Origin: Caulobacter sp. 602-1
Lineage (GTDB): Bacteria; Pseudomonadota; Alphaproteobacteria; Caulobacterales; Caulobacteraceae
Assembly: GCF_003931565.1 (NCBI RefSeq)
Contig: NZ_RRYI01000012.1
Coordinates: 62,001-126,000 of the forward strand
Direction of reading: 5' to 3'
Length of the DNA stretch: 64,000 bases
The notes under the pieces are model-generated. The model was not told the DNA's origin. It ran no database searches and was given only the letters and a program-made list of their open reading frames with translations. The position numbers were made by a program, and so were the translations under genes. Below are positions 28,070 through 35,667 of the stretch, piece after piece; the first letter of the stretch is position 1; the number at the start of each line of letters is the position of its first letter.

Positions 28070-29401
28070 TCAGGCCTCCGCCAGGGTCGCGCCCAAGCCG
28101 CGCATCAGGTCGCCGAAGCCCGGGAAGCTGGTGGCGATCATGCCCGGCTCGTCGACGGCGACCGGAGCCTGGGCGGCCATGCCCAGGATCAGGTGGCTCA
28201 TGGCGATCCGGTGGTCGCCATGGGTCTCGACGGTCGCCCCGCCCCGCGGCGGCTGGCCGGTCCCGCGGACGATGAAGCCCTCCGGCTCCTCCTCGACGTC
28301 GACGCCGCAGGCTTCGAGACCCGCCGCCGTCAGGGCGATGCGGTCGCTTTCCTTGACGCGCATCTCGCCGACGCCGCGCATCACCGTCTCGCCTTCCGCG
28401 AAGGCGGCGGCGATGGCCAGGATCGGATATTCGTCGATCATCGACGGCGCGCGCTCGGGCGGGACGATCACGCCCTTGAGCTTGGAATAGCGGGCGGTGA
28501 TGTCGCCGACATCCTCGCCGCTGGCGACGCGCCGGTTCGAGATCACCAGGTCCGCGCCCATTTCCTGCAGGGTCGCGAAGAGGCCGGTGCGCAATTCGTT
28601 GAGCATCACGCCCTCGACCGTCACTTCCGAGCCGGGGACGATCAGCCCCGCGACCAGCGGGAAGGCCGCCGACGACGGGTCGCCCGGAACGGCGACATGC
28701 GCGCCAGTCAGCTTCTGGCCTTCCGGCAGGCGAATGTGGCGGAAGGTCTTCTCGCCGACGACCCGGTCCTCGACCATCACCTCGGCCCCGAAGGCGCGCA
28801 GCATGCGCTCGGTATGGTCGCGGGTGGCTTCCGGCTCGATGACCTCGACGCCGCCCTCGGCGTGAAGGCCGGCCAGCAGCACGGCCGACTTCACTTGGGC
28901 CGAGGCCATCGGCAGGGTGTAGTTCAGGCCGCGCAGATTGCCGCCCTTCAGCGTCAGGGGCAGACGGCCCCTGTCGCGACCCAGCCAGGTCGCGCCCATG
29001 CGGGCCAGCGGATCCAGCACCCGGCTCATCGGACGGCTGCGCAGCGAACTGTCGCCGGTGAAGGTCGCGCAGATCGGAAAGCCCGCCGCCGCGCCCATGA
29101 TCAGGCGCACGCCGGTGCCGGCGTTGCCGCAATCGATCACGTCGGCCGGCTCCTCGAACCCGCCCTTGCCCTCGATGCGCCAGCGGCCAGCGCCTTCCTG
29201 CTCGACGCGCGCGCCGAAGGCCCGCATGGCCCGCGCGGTGGCGAGCACGTCGTCGCCTTCCAGCAGGCCTTCCACCGTCGTCGTCCCGGTCGCCAGCGCG
29301 CCCAGGATCATCGATCGGTGGGAAATGGACTTGTCACCCGGGGCCCGCACGATCCCTCGCAGAGCGCCTGCGGGTGCGCTCTTTAATCCAGCCGACGACA
29401 T
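28070..29401 (-). CDS. aroA: 3-phosphoshikimate 1-carboxyvinyltransferase (EPSP synthase)
   Basis: Sixth step of the shikimate pathway, joining phosphoenolpyruvate to shikimate-3-phosphate. The 443-residue protein carries PGDKSISHRSMILGALATGT near the N-terminus and NCGNAGTGVRLIMGAAAG-type and RVKESDRI-type motifs. The alanine in NAGTG, rather than glycine variants, cannot by itself set glyphosate sensitivity class. AAGGAG lies 11-16 bases before the ATG. It heads the aroA-cmk-rpsA run and is divergent from the FYDLN-type protein gene. Confidence 0.96.
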   Translation of the reverse strand: MSSAGLKSAPAGALRGIVRAPGDKSISHRSMILGALATGTTTVEGLLEGDDVLATARAMRAFGARVEQEGAGRWRIEGKGGFEEPADVIDCGNAGTGVRLIMGAAAGFPICATFTGDSSLRSRPMSRVLDPLARMGATWLGRDRGRLPLTLKGGNLRGLNYTLPMASAQVKSAVLLAGLHAEGGVEVIEPEATRDHTERMLRAFGAEVMVEDRVVGEKTFRHIRLPEGQKLTGAHVAVPGDPSSAAFPLVAGLIVPGSEVTVEGVMLNELRTGLFATLQEMGADLVISNRRVASGEDVGDITARYSKLKGVIVPPERAPSMIDEYPILAIAAAFAEGETVMRGVGEMRVKESDRIALTAAGLEACGVDVEEEPEGFIVRGTGQPPRGGATVETHGDHRIAMSHLILGMAAQAPVAVDEPGMIATSFPGFGDLMRGLGATLAEA

Positions 29402-29470
29402 GCCGAAACCGGCTCCTTGGTGCTTGGTGGTTTTCGCGAAGGGGTTTGCTTTTGACAGCGGGCTCTCGTC

Positions 29471-29983
29471 ATGGCAAGTGACCGGCCGCTTTTCCCATCC
29501 GGATCAAAGGGTCGCCACTTGGCCAATCCCGAATTGGGCGCAAAACAAATTTGCCCCAACTGCCAATCCAAATTCTACGATCTCGGCCGCCGTCCGGCCG
29601 TGTGTCCCAAGTGCGGCGAGTCGTTCGACCCGGAAGAGGCGCTGAAGTCGCGCCGCGTCCGCGCTCGTTCGATCACGCCGGACTATGACGCCGAGGACGA
29701 GAAGCCCGCCCCCGCGCCCAAGGACGAGGACGGCTTCGAGGACGAAGTCGATGAAACGCCGGAAATCGACAAGGTCGAGCCGGACGTCATCGAGACCGAC
29801 GACGAAGACGTCGAGCCCGGCGCCGCCCCCGCGGGCGGTGACGACCTGGGCGTCGACTTCGCCGAGGACGAGGATCTCGCCGAGGACGAAGCCGACGACG
29901 TTCCGTTCCTGGAGGACGAGGACGACGACGACAATCTCGACGACGAGATCGAAGGCCTGCCCGGCGAGGGCGACGACGACTGA
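29471..29983 (+). CDS. FYDLN-type (TIGR02300) acidic zinc-ribbon protein
   Basis: Conserved alphaproteobacterial protein of unknown function, 170 residues. The N-terminal zinc ribbon has two CxxC pairs around FYDLGRRPAVC (ICPNC and VCPKC). From about residue 70 to the end it is almost entirely Asp/Glu with Pro/Ala, giving a very acidic and probably disordered tail. Family members commonly lie beside aroA-cmk and an alanine tRNA gene, as here. No enzymatic motif is visible. Confidence 0.88.
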   Translation: MASDRPLFPSGSKGRHLANPELGAKQICPNCQSKFYDLGRRPAVCPKCGESFDPEEALKSRRVRARSITPDYDAEDEKPAPAPKDEDGFEDEVDETPEIDKVEPDVIETDDEDVEPGAAPAGGDDLGVDFAEDEDLAEDEADDVPFLEDEDDDDNLDDEIEGLPGEGDDD

Positions 29984-30005
29984 TCCTTGAGGTCGGCCAC
30001 GTGAT

Positions 30006-30041
30006 GGATAGCCGGGTTCGGATCCCCGAAACCGGCTATCC
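30006..30041 (+). terminator. Long hairpin after the FYDLN-type gene
   Basis: GGATAGCCGGGTTCGG and CCGAAACCGGCTATCC form a 16-bp stem with one mismatch and a four-base loop, 23 bases after the stop codon. It is followed by a short TTTT only after 8 bases, so it is a probable but not classic terminator. Confidence 0.65.
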
Positions 30042-30068
30042 ACAGGGGTTTTCCGGGGTGCGACACTT

Positions 30069-30089
30069 TTCTCGAAAAAAGTTCGAGAA
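30069..30089. repeat. TTCTCGAA-N5-TTCGAGAA dyad upstream of tRNA-Ala
   Basis: Perfect 8-bp arms with a five-base spacer. The dyad ends 5 bases before the -35-like TTGATC of the presumed tRNA-Ala promoter, so it could be an operator. The octamer TTCTCGAA occurs again at 30197-30204, inside the presumed tRNA leader. Confidence 0.45.
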
Positions 30090-30094
30090 GAGGC

Positions 30095-30122
30095 TTGATC
30101 CCAAAAAAATCCCGGACTAGTT
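30095..30122 (+). promoter_or_regulatory. Candidate housekeeping promoter of tRNA-Ala
   Basis: TTGATC (-35) and CTAGTT (-10) are 16 bases apart, a partial match to the Caulobacter housekeeping consensus TTGACg with GCTANAWC. The implied transcript would begin about 85 bases before the mature tRNA and include a CGAC-GCAA-GTCG GNRA-type hairpin at 30142-30153. Confidence 0.4.
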
Positions 30123-30213
30123 TCCGCGCCTCTTCGGGGGGCGACGCAAGTCGGAAACGCCTAAGAGACCAAGGATTTCCGAGAGTTACCTCCGGGTTCT
30201 CGAAGAAAAATTT

Positions 30214-30289
30214 GGGGCTATAGCTCAGCTGGTAGAGCGCTTGAATGGCATTCAAGAGGTCAGCGGTTCGACTCCGCTTAGCTCCACCA
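30214..30289 (+). tRNA. tRNA-Ala (GGC anticodon)
   Basis: Seventy-six bases fold as a complete cloverleaf. The acceptor stem GGGGCTA/TAGCTCC has one G-T pair. The D arm GCTCAGCTGGTAGAGC, the anticodon arm CTTGA-ATGGCAT-TCAAG (anticodon GGC) and the T arm with GGTTCGACTCC are standard. CCA is encoded. Decodes GCC and GCU. A terminator hairpin follows at once. Confidence 0.97.
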
Positions 30290-30291
30290 TC

Positions 30292-30319
30292 AAGGCCCGG
30301 ACGGAAACGTCCGGGCCTT
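30292..30319 (+). terminator. Terminator hairpin after tRNA-Ala
   Basis: AAGGCCCGGACG-GAAA-CGTCCGGGCCTT is a perfect 12-bp stem capped by a GAAA tetraloop, beginning 3 bases after the tRNA CCA end. The U-tract is short. Confidence 0.8.
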
Positions 30320-30357
30320 GTCCATTTCCGGGCCCCGCCGCCTTGGCCCCCCTTCCC

Positions 30358-30388
30358 CTTGAAGTGATCGCCCCCGGCCTCCACATCT
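30358..30388 (+). promoter_or_regulatory. Candidate RpoH (sigma-32) promoter of hsp20
   Basis: CTTGAAG and CCACATCT are separated by 16 bases. The sigma-32 consensus is CTTGAAA-N11-16-CCCCATNT, so each box has one mismatch. The predicted transcript starts about 70 bases before the hsp20 ATG, just ahead of the thermometer hairpins. Confidence 0.65.
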
Positions 30389-30403
30389 GAAGTCGTGTCG
30401 TGG

Positions 30404-30465
30404 GGATCGGCGCCGATCCTCGGGTTTATCTCCGCGAACGAAGTCGCTTGAGCGAGGACTTCGCG
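30404..30465 (+). promoter_or_regulatory. ROSE-like RNA thermometer in the hsp20 leader
   Basis: Two hairpins precede the ATG. The first is the perfect 16-base palindrome GGATCGGCGCCGATCC. The second, at 30439-30463, has a CGAAGTC/GACTTCG stem and buries the Shine-Dalgarno AGGA (30455-30458). The strand opposite is TCGCT (UCGCU in RNA), matching the UYGCU motif of ROSE elements: U-A, C-G, bulged G, C-G, U-A pairs. ROSE thermometers control small heat-shock genes in alphaproteobacteria by melting on heating. The pairing is seen in the sequence; heat sensing is inferred. Confidence 0.75.
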
Positions 30466-30894
30466 ATGAACCGGACCATCATGTTCGACAGCCCCTTCCT
30501 GCTGGGCTTCGAGCACACTCGAGACCTGATCGAGCGCGCCGCCAAGGCCGCGTCGGAAAGCTATCCGCCCTACAATGTCGAGCAGGCCGACAACGGCGGC
30601 GTGCGCATCACCCTGGCCGTGGCGGGCTTCTCGCCCGACCAGCTGCAGGTGACGGTCGAGGGCGGCCAGCTTGTCGTCGCCGGCAAGCGCGACAGCGCCG
30701 ACGGCCGCGGCGATGCCGAGCGGGCCTTCCTGCATCGCGGGATCGCCGCGCGGGGCTTCGTGCGCACCTTCATCCTCGCCGAGGGCATGGAGGTGACCGC
30801 CGCGACCCTGGAGCATGGCCTGCTGCACATCGATCTGGCCCGGCCCGAACCCGAGCGTCTCGTGAAGAGAATTCCCATTCGCAGCGCGGGCTGA
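30466..30894 (+). CDS. Small heat-shock protein, Hsp20/IbpA family
   Basis: ATP-independent holdase chaperone of 142 residues that binds unfolding proteins and forms oligomers. The N-terminus MNRTIMFDSPFLLGFEHTRD is IbpA-like. The alpha-crystallin domain runs about 38-125 with NGVRITLAVAGFSPDQLQV-like strands and the ending LEHGLLHIDLARPEP. The C-terminal IPI matches the I-x-I/V dimer-linking motif. I chose the ATG with AGGA 7 bases upstream; an upstream in-frame ATG would lie inside the RNA thermometer. It is followed by a DUF1150 gene, a pairing that is common in alphaproteobacteria. Confidence 0.94.
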   Translation: MNRTIMFDSPFLLGFEHTRDLIERAAKAASESYPPYNVEQADNGGVRITLAVAGFSPDQLQVTVEGGQLVVAGKRDSADGRGDAERAFLHRGIAARGFVRTFILAEGMEVTAATLEHGLLHIDLARPEPERLVKRIPIRSAG

Positions 30895-30978
30895 AACGCC
30901 GCGCGGAACCCGCCCCGCCGATCTGGGCTCTGAACCGGCCGGAGAAAGGCGCGTTCCCTAATCAAGGAGGTGGTCATC

Positions 30979-31251
30979 ATGACGCCCAACACGCACTACA
31001 GCAGCCCGCTCTTCACCAGCGAAGCTTTCGCTGCCCTTGGCGCGCCCGACCTCGTCTATGTCCGGCCGATCAAGGCGGCCGAGATCCTCGCCGACGTCCC
31101 CGAGGGCGTGCAGGACTTCAACCTGGCGCCCGACCAGACCCTCTATGCCGTGTGCCGCGCGGATGGCGCGCGCCTGGCCGTGATGATCGACCGTGACACC
31201 GCGATCGCCGCCGCCCTCGCCCACGAACTGGCGCCGGTGTCCGTCCACTAG
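30979..31251 (+). CDS. DUF1150 family protein
   Basis: Small conserved protein of 90 residues with no known function, regularly found next to Hsp20 genes in alphaproteobacteria. The ATG is preceded by AAGGAGG, a full anti-16S match, with 8-base spacing, so translation should be strong; this start is preferred over a GTG nine bases upstream. No signal, membrane segment or catalytic motif is visible. Likely co-transcribed with hsp20 and so heat induced, which is an inference from position. Confidence 0.85.
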   Translation: MTPNTHYSSPLFTSEAFAALGAPDLVYVRPIKAAEILADVPEGVQDFNLAPDQTLYAVCRADGARLAVMIDRDTAIAAALAHELAPVSVH

Positions 31252-31259
31252 AGACTTGG

Positions 31260-31285
31260 AGGGCCGCCCCGCCGGGGCGGCCTTT
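31260..31285. terminator. Bidirectional terminator between DUF1150 and ptsN
   Basis: GGCCGCCCC-GCC-GGGGCGGCC forms a 9-bp stem followed by TTT on the plus strand. It lies between two converging genes and touches the ptsN stop codon, so it can serve both. Confidence 0.75.
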
Positions 31286-31749
31286 CAGGCGGCCGTGCTG
31301 GTCGCTTCGTCGGTCAGCAGCACATGAATGGCGTCGGCCGAACGCGCCTGGCGCAACGCCGCCCGGGTTTCGGGCTGACGCATCATCCGCGCCACCCGCG
31401 CCAAGGCCCTCAAGTGTTGGGCGCTGGCGTCGCGGGGCGCGAACAGAGCCACCAGAAGATCGACAGGCTTGTCGTCCAGGGCGTCAAAGGCCACTGGCGT
31501 ATCCAGGCGCACCACGACCGCGCGAACGCGATCCAGGCCGTCCACGCGCGCGTGCGGAATAGCCACGCCTTCGCCGACGCCGGTCGAGCCGGCGGCCTCG
31601 CGGTCCATCAAGCCTTCAAGGGTGGTGTGGGCGTCTACGCCCAGCACGCGGGCGGCGACATCGGCGACCAGGGAAAGAGCCTGGCGCTTGCCGGGCGCGC
31701 CAGCGCGCAGCGCCACCGCTCCGGGGTCCAGAAGATCGCCAATGGTCAT
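31285..31749 (-). CDS. ptsN: PTS IIA-like nitrogen regulatory protein PtsN
   Basis: EIIA-Ntr of the nitrogen phosphotransferase system, a regulatory phospho-acceptor in the PtsP-NPr-PtsN chain. The 154-residue protein has its phosphorylated histidine at H66 in GVAIPHARV and the later DDKPVDLLVALFAP strand. The ATG giving MTIGDLLDP is the usual family start, though the Shine-Dalgarno is weak. It is the last gene of the rpoN-region run, downstream of hpf. Confidence 0.94.
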   Translation of the reverse strand: MTIGDLLDPGAVALRAGAPGKRQALSLVADVAARVLGVDAHTTLEGLMDREAAGSTGVGEGVAIPHARVDGLDRVRAVVVRLDTPVAFDALDDKPVDLLVALFAPRDASAQHLRALARVARMMRQPETRAALRQARSADAIHVLLTDEATSTAA

Positions 31750-31835
31750 GGACGTACAAAGCTCGCTAGATGCCGACCGCCTTGGCGCCGTCGCCGCGAA
31801 TCCGCCGCGACGGCGCCAGACCATGAAGGATCCGG

Positions 31836-32468
31836 TTAGCTCGCGGTTGACCCGTGCCCGTTCAGCGACTTCGTGCGTTCGGGGTCGATCCAGCCGATAT
31901 TCCCGTCTGGACGCCGATAGACCACGGACAACCCGCCGTGGGCGGCGTTCCTAAACACGATTGCCGGGTATGCGGTCAAGTCCAGTTCCATGACAGCCAT
32001 GGAAACGGTCATTGTCTTCACCGCGGCCTGGGTCTCCGCGATGACCATCGCCGCGGGCGCGCCCGTCGGGTGGTCGGCGTCAACTTCCCAGTCGTGCTCT
32101 TCGCCCTCGTCGACTTCCGGGGCCTTCAGGACGAACATCGCGGCGTTCTCGACCTGCTTGGCCGTGGCCGCCGGCGAGTGGCTCTTCAGCCGCCGCTTGT
32201 ACCGCCTGATGCGGGTGTCGATCTTGGCCAGGGCCGAGTCGAACGCGGCGTGCGCGTCGCCTCCCGATCCATGACTGATAAGCTGCTGACCCGAAGCCAG
32301 CTTTACCGAGCAATCGACACGGAAGGCGTAGCCATCCTTGCTGACCACGACCTCGGCGTTGCCGCCGCGATCGAAGTATTTCCCAATGCTCAGAGCGATT
32401 TCGTCGGAGACTCGCACTCGCAGAGCCTCACCAACGTCGACATGCTTGCCGGAGACTTGGACTTGCAT
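31836..32468 (-). CDS. hpf: Ribosome hibernation promoting factor, long form
   Basis: Binds 30S subunits and pairs ribosomes as inactive 100S dimers in slow growth. The N-terminal domain (about 1-100) starts MQVQVSGKHVDVGEALRVRV, and a C-terminal domain from about 150 mediates dimerisation (AVMELDLTAYPAIVFRNAAH and the YRRPDGNIGWIDP ending). At 210 residues it is the long form, usual in alphaproteobacteria. It sits upstream of ptsN as in the conserved rpoN-hpf-ptsN cluster. Confidence 0.95.
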   Translation of the reverse strand: MQVQVSGKHVDVGEALRVRVSDEIALSIGKYFDRGGNAEVVVSKDGYAFRVDCSVKLASGQQLISHGSGGDAHAAFDSALAKIDTRIRRYKRRLKSHSPAATAKQVENAAMFVLKAPEVDEGEEHDWEVDADHPTGAPAAMVIAETQAAVKTMTVSMAVMELDLTAYPAIVFRNAAHGGLSVVYRRPDGNIGWIDPERTKSLNGHGSTAS

Positions 32469-32531
32469 GTGACTACAACGCGCCTGTCGCAGGCGGGTGT
32501 CAAGCGGCGCCTTAAAGGCCTGTGGACGACC

Positions 32532-33143
32532 TCAGAGAAGCCCCGAAAAGACGCTCAGGAGCTTGCGCACGGCCATCACGACGACGTGCGCGCTGACGAA
32601 CAGAAGCGCCCCGCTGCCGATGGCCATCAGGTAGCCAAGCAGGGCCAGAACGCCGTCGCGCTGGAGCAGCGCGAGAGCCAGGACGGCGACCGTCGCGCCG
32701 GGCGCCAGGTTGCCCAACGGGATGGGCAGAACCAGCACCAGGGCCAGCACGGTGCAGACCACGCCGATCGCCCGCTCGCCCAGGGGTGCGAACATCGGTC
32801 GCAGGCGCGGACGGGTGATCAGCTCCATGCTGCGCACGATCGGCGCCAGTCGGCGGAAGAGCCCGCGCAGGTCGTCGCGCTTCAGGGGTTTCTCGATCAG
32901 CCCCCTGGGCAGCCACGGCGTATCCGCGCCCATGGCGATCTGCGGCGCCAGGAACAGGATCGGCAGCGACAGGATAGTGGAGGAGCCTGGCGGCAGCGGC
33001 AGGGTGTTGAGCAGGCCGAAGACCAGCAGCATCGCCCCGAAGGCGCGGCTGTCGAACGCCTCCAGCATCTCGCCCACGGTCAGGACCGGCCGACAGTCCT
33101 CGCCGAAACCCTCGATGACATCCGCGAGCGACTTCTCGTGCAT
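32532..33143 (-). CDS. exoD: ExoD-family membrane protein
   Basis: Integral membrane protein of the ExoD family, first linked to exopolysaccharide production and alkali tolerance in rhizobia. At 203 residues it has about four to five hydrophobic segments, the first LLVFGLLNTLPLPPGSSTIL being the characteristic ExoD motif. It lies between rpoN and hpf, interrupting the usually adjacent pair, with 36 and 63 bases of spacing. The function in this organism is unknown. Confidence 0.85.
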   Translation of the reverse strand: MHEKSLADVIEGFGEDCRPVLTVGEMLEAFDSRAFGAMLLVFGLLNTLPLPPGSSTILSLPILFLAPQIAMGADTPWLPRGLIEKPLKRDDLRGLFRRLAPIVRSMELITRPRLRPMFAPLGERAIGVVCTVLALVLVLPIPLGNLAPGATVAVLALALLQRDGVLALLGYLMAIGSGALLFVSAHVVVMAVRKLLSVFSGLL

Positions 33144-33179
33144 TCCAACCTTCCAGGCGATAGTAAACGCGGAAGGGGA

Positions 33180-34679
33180 CTAGACCGCTTCCTTCATCTG
33201 GCGGCGACGCTCCACCGATGACGGAATCCGCATGGCCTCGCGGTACTTGGCCACGGTCCGGCGGGCGATGTCGACCCCGGCGGCCTTGAGAATTTCGACG
33301 ATGGCGTCATCGGAGTGGACGTCGGCCTCCGTCTTCTCGGCGTCGACCAGGCCCTTGATCTTGTGGCGGACGCTGGCGGCCGAGTGGGCCTCGCCGCCTT
33401 CCGACGACTGGATGGCCGAGGTGAAGAAGAACTTCAGCTCGAACACGCCGCGCGGGGTGGCGATGTACTTGTTCGAGGTGACGCGACTGACCGTGCTCTC
33501 GTGCATGCCGATGGCGTCGGCGACGGTCTTCAGGTTCAGCGGGCGCAGGTGCTCGACGCCGTAGGCCAGGAAGCCGTCCTGCTGGCGGACGATCTCGCTG
33601 GAGACCTTGAGGATGGTCTTGGCGCGCTGGTCCAGGCTCTTCACCAACCAGTTGGCCGTGGCCATGCAGTCCGAGACGAAGGTCTTCTCCTGATCGGTGC
33701 GCGCGCCCTTGGCGACGCGGGCGTGGTAGCGCTGGTCGACCAGCACGCGCGGCAGGGTGTCGGTGTTCAACTCGACATGCCACATGCCGCCCAGGCCCTC
33801 GCGGACCATGACGTCGGGCACCAGGGTCTCGGCCGGTTCGCTGTGATAGGCCGCGCCGGGACGCGGGTTCAGCGCGCGGATCTCGGCGACCATCTCGCGC
33901 AGGTCCTCGTCGTCGACGCCGCACAGCCGCCGCAGGGCGGCCATGTCGCGCTTGGCCAGCAGCTCGAGATTATCGAGCATGGCGGCCATGGCGGGGTCGT
34001 AGCGGTTCTGATCCTTCAGCTGCAGCGCCAGGCACTCGCGGACGTCGCGGGCGAAGACGCCGACCGGCTCGAAGCCCTGCAGGATGGCGAGCGTCTCCTC
34101 GACCATCTCCAGCGGACAACCGAGGCGCTCGGCCAGTTCGATGACGTCCAGACGCAGATAGCCCCCCTCGTCGACGGCGTCGATCAGGATCTCGGCGACG
34201 GCGTTGCGGGCGGGGCTGAGCGCCGCCTGGACCAGTTGCGCGCGCAGGTGGGCGGCCAAGGTCGGGACGTCGGTCAGGGCGCGCTCGTAGCCGTCGTCGC
34301 TTTCGAAGGAGCCGCCGCCGCCAGCGCGGGACCAGTCGATCTGACCGCCGGCGTGCTCGGCGCCGGCTTCCGCGCCGTCGCCGGTGGCGCGTTCGCCCGG
34401 CGAGACATCCTCGTGCGGCGTATCCATCTCGCGACCGGCCGTGGTGTCGGCCACGGCGTCGACATGGGTCAGGCTGGCGTCGCGGACGGCCTCGACCTCG
34501 CCAGCCGGCTCGTGCTCACCCTCGTCGCGTTGCAGGAGCGGGTTACGCTCCAGCTCCGCCTCGACGAAGGCGTCGAGCTCGATGTTCGACAGTTGCAGCA
34601 GCTTGATGGCCTGCTGCAGCTGTGGAGTGATGACGAGGCCCTGACCCTGACGGATCTCGAGGCGGTGGCTGAGCGCCAA
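33180..34679 (-). CDS. rpoN: RNA polymerase sigma-54 factor
   Basis: Alternative sigma factor that recognises -24/-12 promoters and needs enhancer-binding activators. Length is 499 residues. The N-terminal glutamine-rich activator-interaction region starts MALSHRLEIRQGQGLVITPQLQQA, a strongly acidic linker (about 50-130) follows, and the C-terminus has ARRTVAKYREAMRIPSSVERR, the RpoN box. AGGAGG precedes the ATG. In Caulobacter it controls flagellar and stalk genes. It has a 221-base upstream gap, so probably its own promoter. Confidence 0.97.
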   Translation of the reverse strand: MALSHRLEIRQGQGLVITPQLQQAIKLLQLSNIELDAFVEAELERNPLLQRDEGEHEPAGEVEAVRDASLTHVDAVADTTAGREMDTPHEDVSPGERATGDGAEAGAEHAGGQIDWSRAGGGGSFESDDGYERALTDVPTLAAHLRAQLVQAALSPARNAVAEILIDAVDEGGYLRLDVIELAERLGCPLEMVEETLAILQGFEPVGVFARDVRECLALQLKDQNRYDPAMAAMLDNLELLAKRDMAALRRLCGVDDEDLREMVAEIRALNPRPGAAYHSEPAETLVPDVMVREGLGGMWHVELNTDTLPRVLVDQRYHARVAKGARTDQEKTFVSDCMATANWLVKSLDQRAKTILKVSSEIVRQQDGFLAYGVEHLRPLNLKTVADAIGMHESTVSRVTSNKYIATPRGVFELKFFFTSAIQSSEGGEAHSAASVRHKIKGLVDAEKTEADVHSDDAIVEILKAAGVDIARRTVAKYREAMRIPSSVERRRQMKEAV

Positions 34680-34900
34680 TGCGCCCTCCTGACAAATCGA
34701 ATACTTCGATCGCCATTGAAGGGCCTGTTTGGTTAACGGGTCGCCAACGCCTGCAATTCTTGGGCCGGTGCGACGTTCCGTCTCGGAAAATATCGTGCGA
34801 GAGGCCTTAACCCTTGCGGGCCAAGGGCTTGACCCAGGCGCGGAGGCTGAACACGGAAGCCTTTCCTAGACTCCCGCGCGCCTTGATCGCCTCGTCTTTT

Positions 34901-35659
34901 TTAATCCCCGAGGCGGGGTTCGCTGAAGCTGTCGCCCAGATAGACGCGCTTTACTTCCGGGTTCTCGACGATCTCGCGCGGCGAGCCCTCGAACAGCACC
35001 TCACCGGCGTGGATGATCGAGGCGCGGTCGATGATGTCCAGCGTCTCGCGCACGTTGTGGTCGGTGATCAGGATGCCGATGCCACGGCTCTTGAGATAGC
35101 CGATCACGTCGCGGATGTCGGCGATGGCCAGCGGATCGATGCCGGCGAACGGCTCGTCCAGCAGCATGAACGACGGTTCCGAGGCCAGGGCGCGGGCGAT
35201 TTCCACGCGGCGGCGCTCACCGCCCGACAGGGCGACGGCCGGCGACTTGCGGATGTGGGTGATGCGCAGCTCTTCCAGAATGCTGGTGACCTGCTCGCGC
35301 GCCTTGCGCGGGTCCTTCTGGCGCATCTCCACGACGGCCATGACGTTCTGCTCGACCGTCATGCCCCGGAAGATCGAGGCTTCCTGCGGCAGATAGCCGA
35401 CGCCGAGACGGGCGCGCTGGAACATCGGCTGGGCGGTGATGTTCTCGCCGTCGAGATAGATCGCGCCGTAGTCGGCGGCGATCAGACCCGTGACCATGTA
35501 GAAGCAGGTCGTCTTGCCCGCGCCGTTCGGGCCGAGCAGGCCGGCGACCTCGCCGCGCTTGAGGCGCAGGGAGACGTTCTTGACGACCGGACGGTCGCCG
35601 AACGACTTGCCCACGGAATCGACGAACAGGCCGTCCATGTCGTTGGAGGTCAGGGTCAT
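34901..35659 (-). CDS. lptB: LPS export ABC transporter ATPase LptB
   Basis: Cytoplasmic ATPase that powers LPS extraction from the inner membrane with LptF/LptG. The 252-residue protein has Walker A GPNGAGKTTCF, signature ALSGGERRRVEIARALA, and Walker B PSFMLLDEPFAGIDPLAIAD, with the switch histidine in LITDHNVRETL. The ATG with AGGAT upstream is 8 bases after the lptA stop, so translation is probably coupled. The C-terminus EVKRVYLGDSF is typical. Confidence 0.97.
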   Translation of the reverse strand: MTLTSNDMDGLFVDSVGKSFGDRPVVKNVSLRLKRGEVAGLLGPNGAGKTTCFYMVTGLIAADYGAIYLDGENITAQPMFQRARLGVGYLPQEASIFRGMTVEQNVMAVVEMRQKDPRKAREQVTSILEELRITHIRKSPAVALSGGERRRVEIARALASEPSFMLLDEPFAGIDPLAIADIRDVIGYLKSRGIGILITDHNVRETLDIIDRASIIHAGEVLFEGSPREIVENPEVKRVYLGDSFSEPRLGD

Positions 35660-35667
35660 GGAGGATC

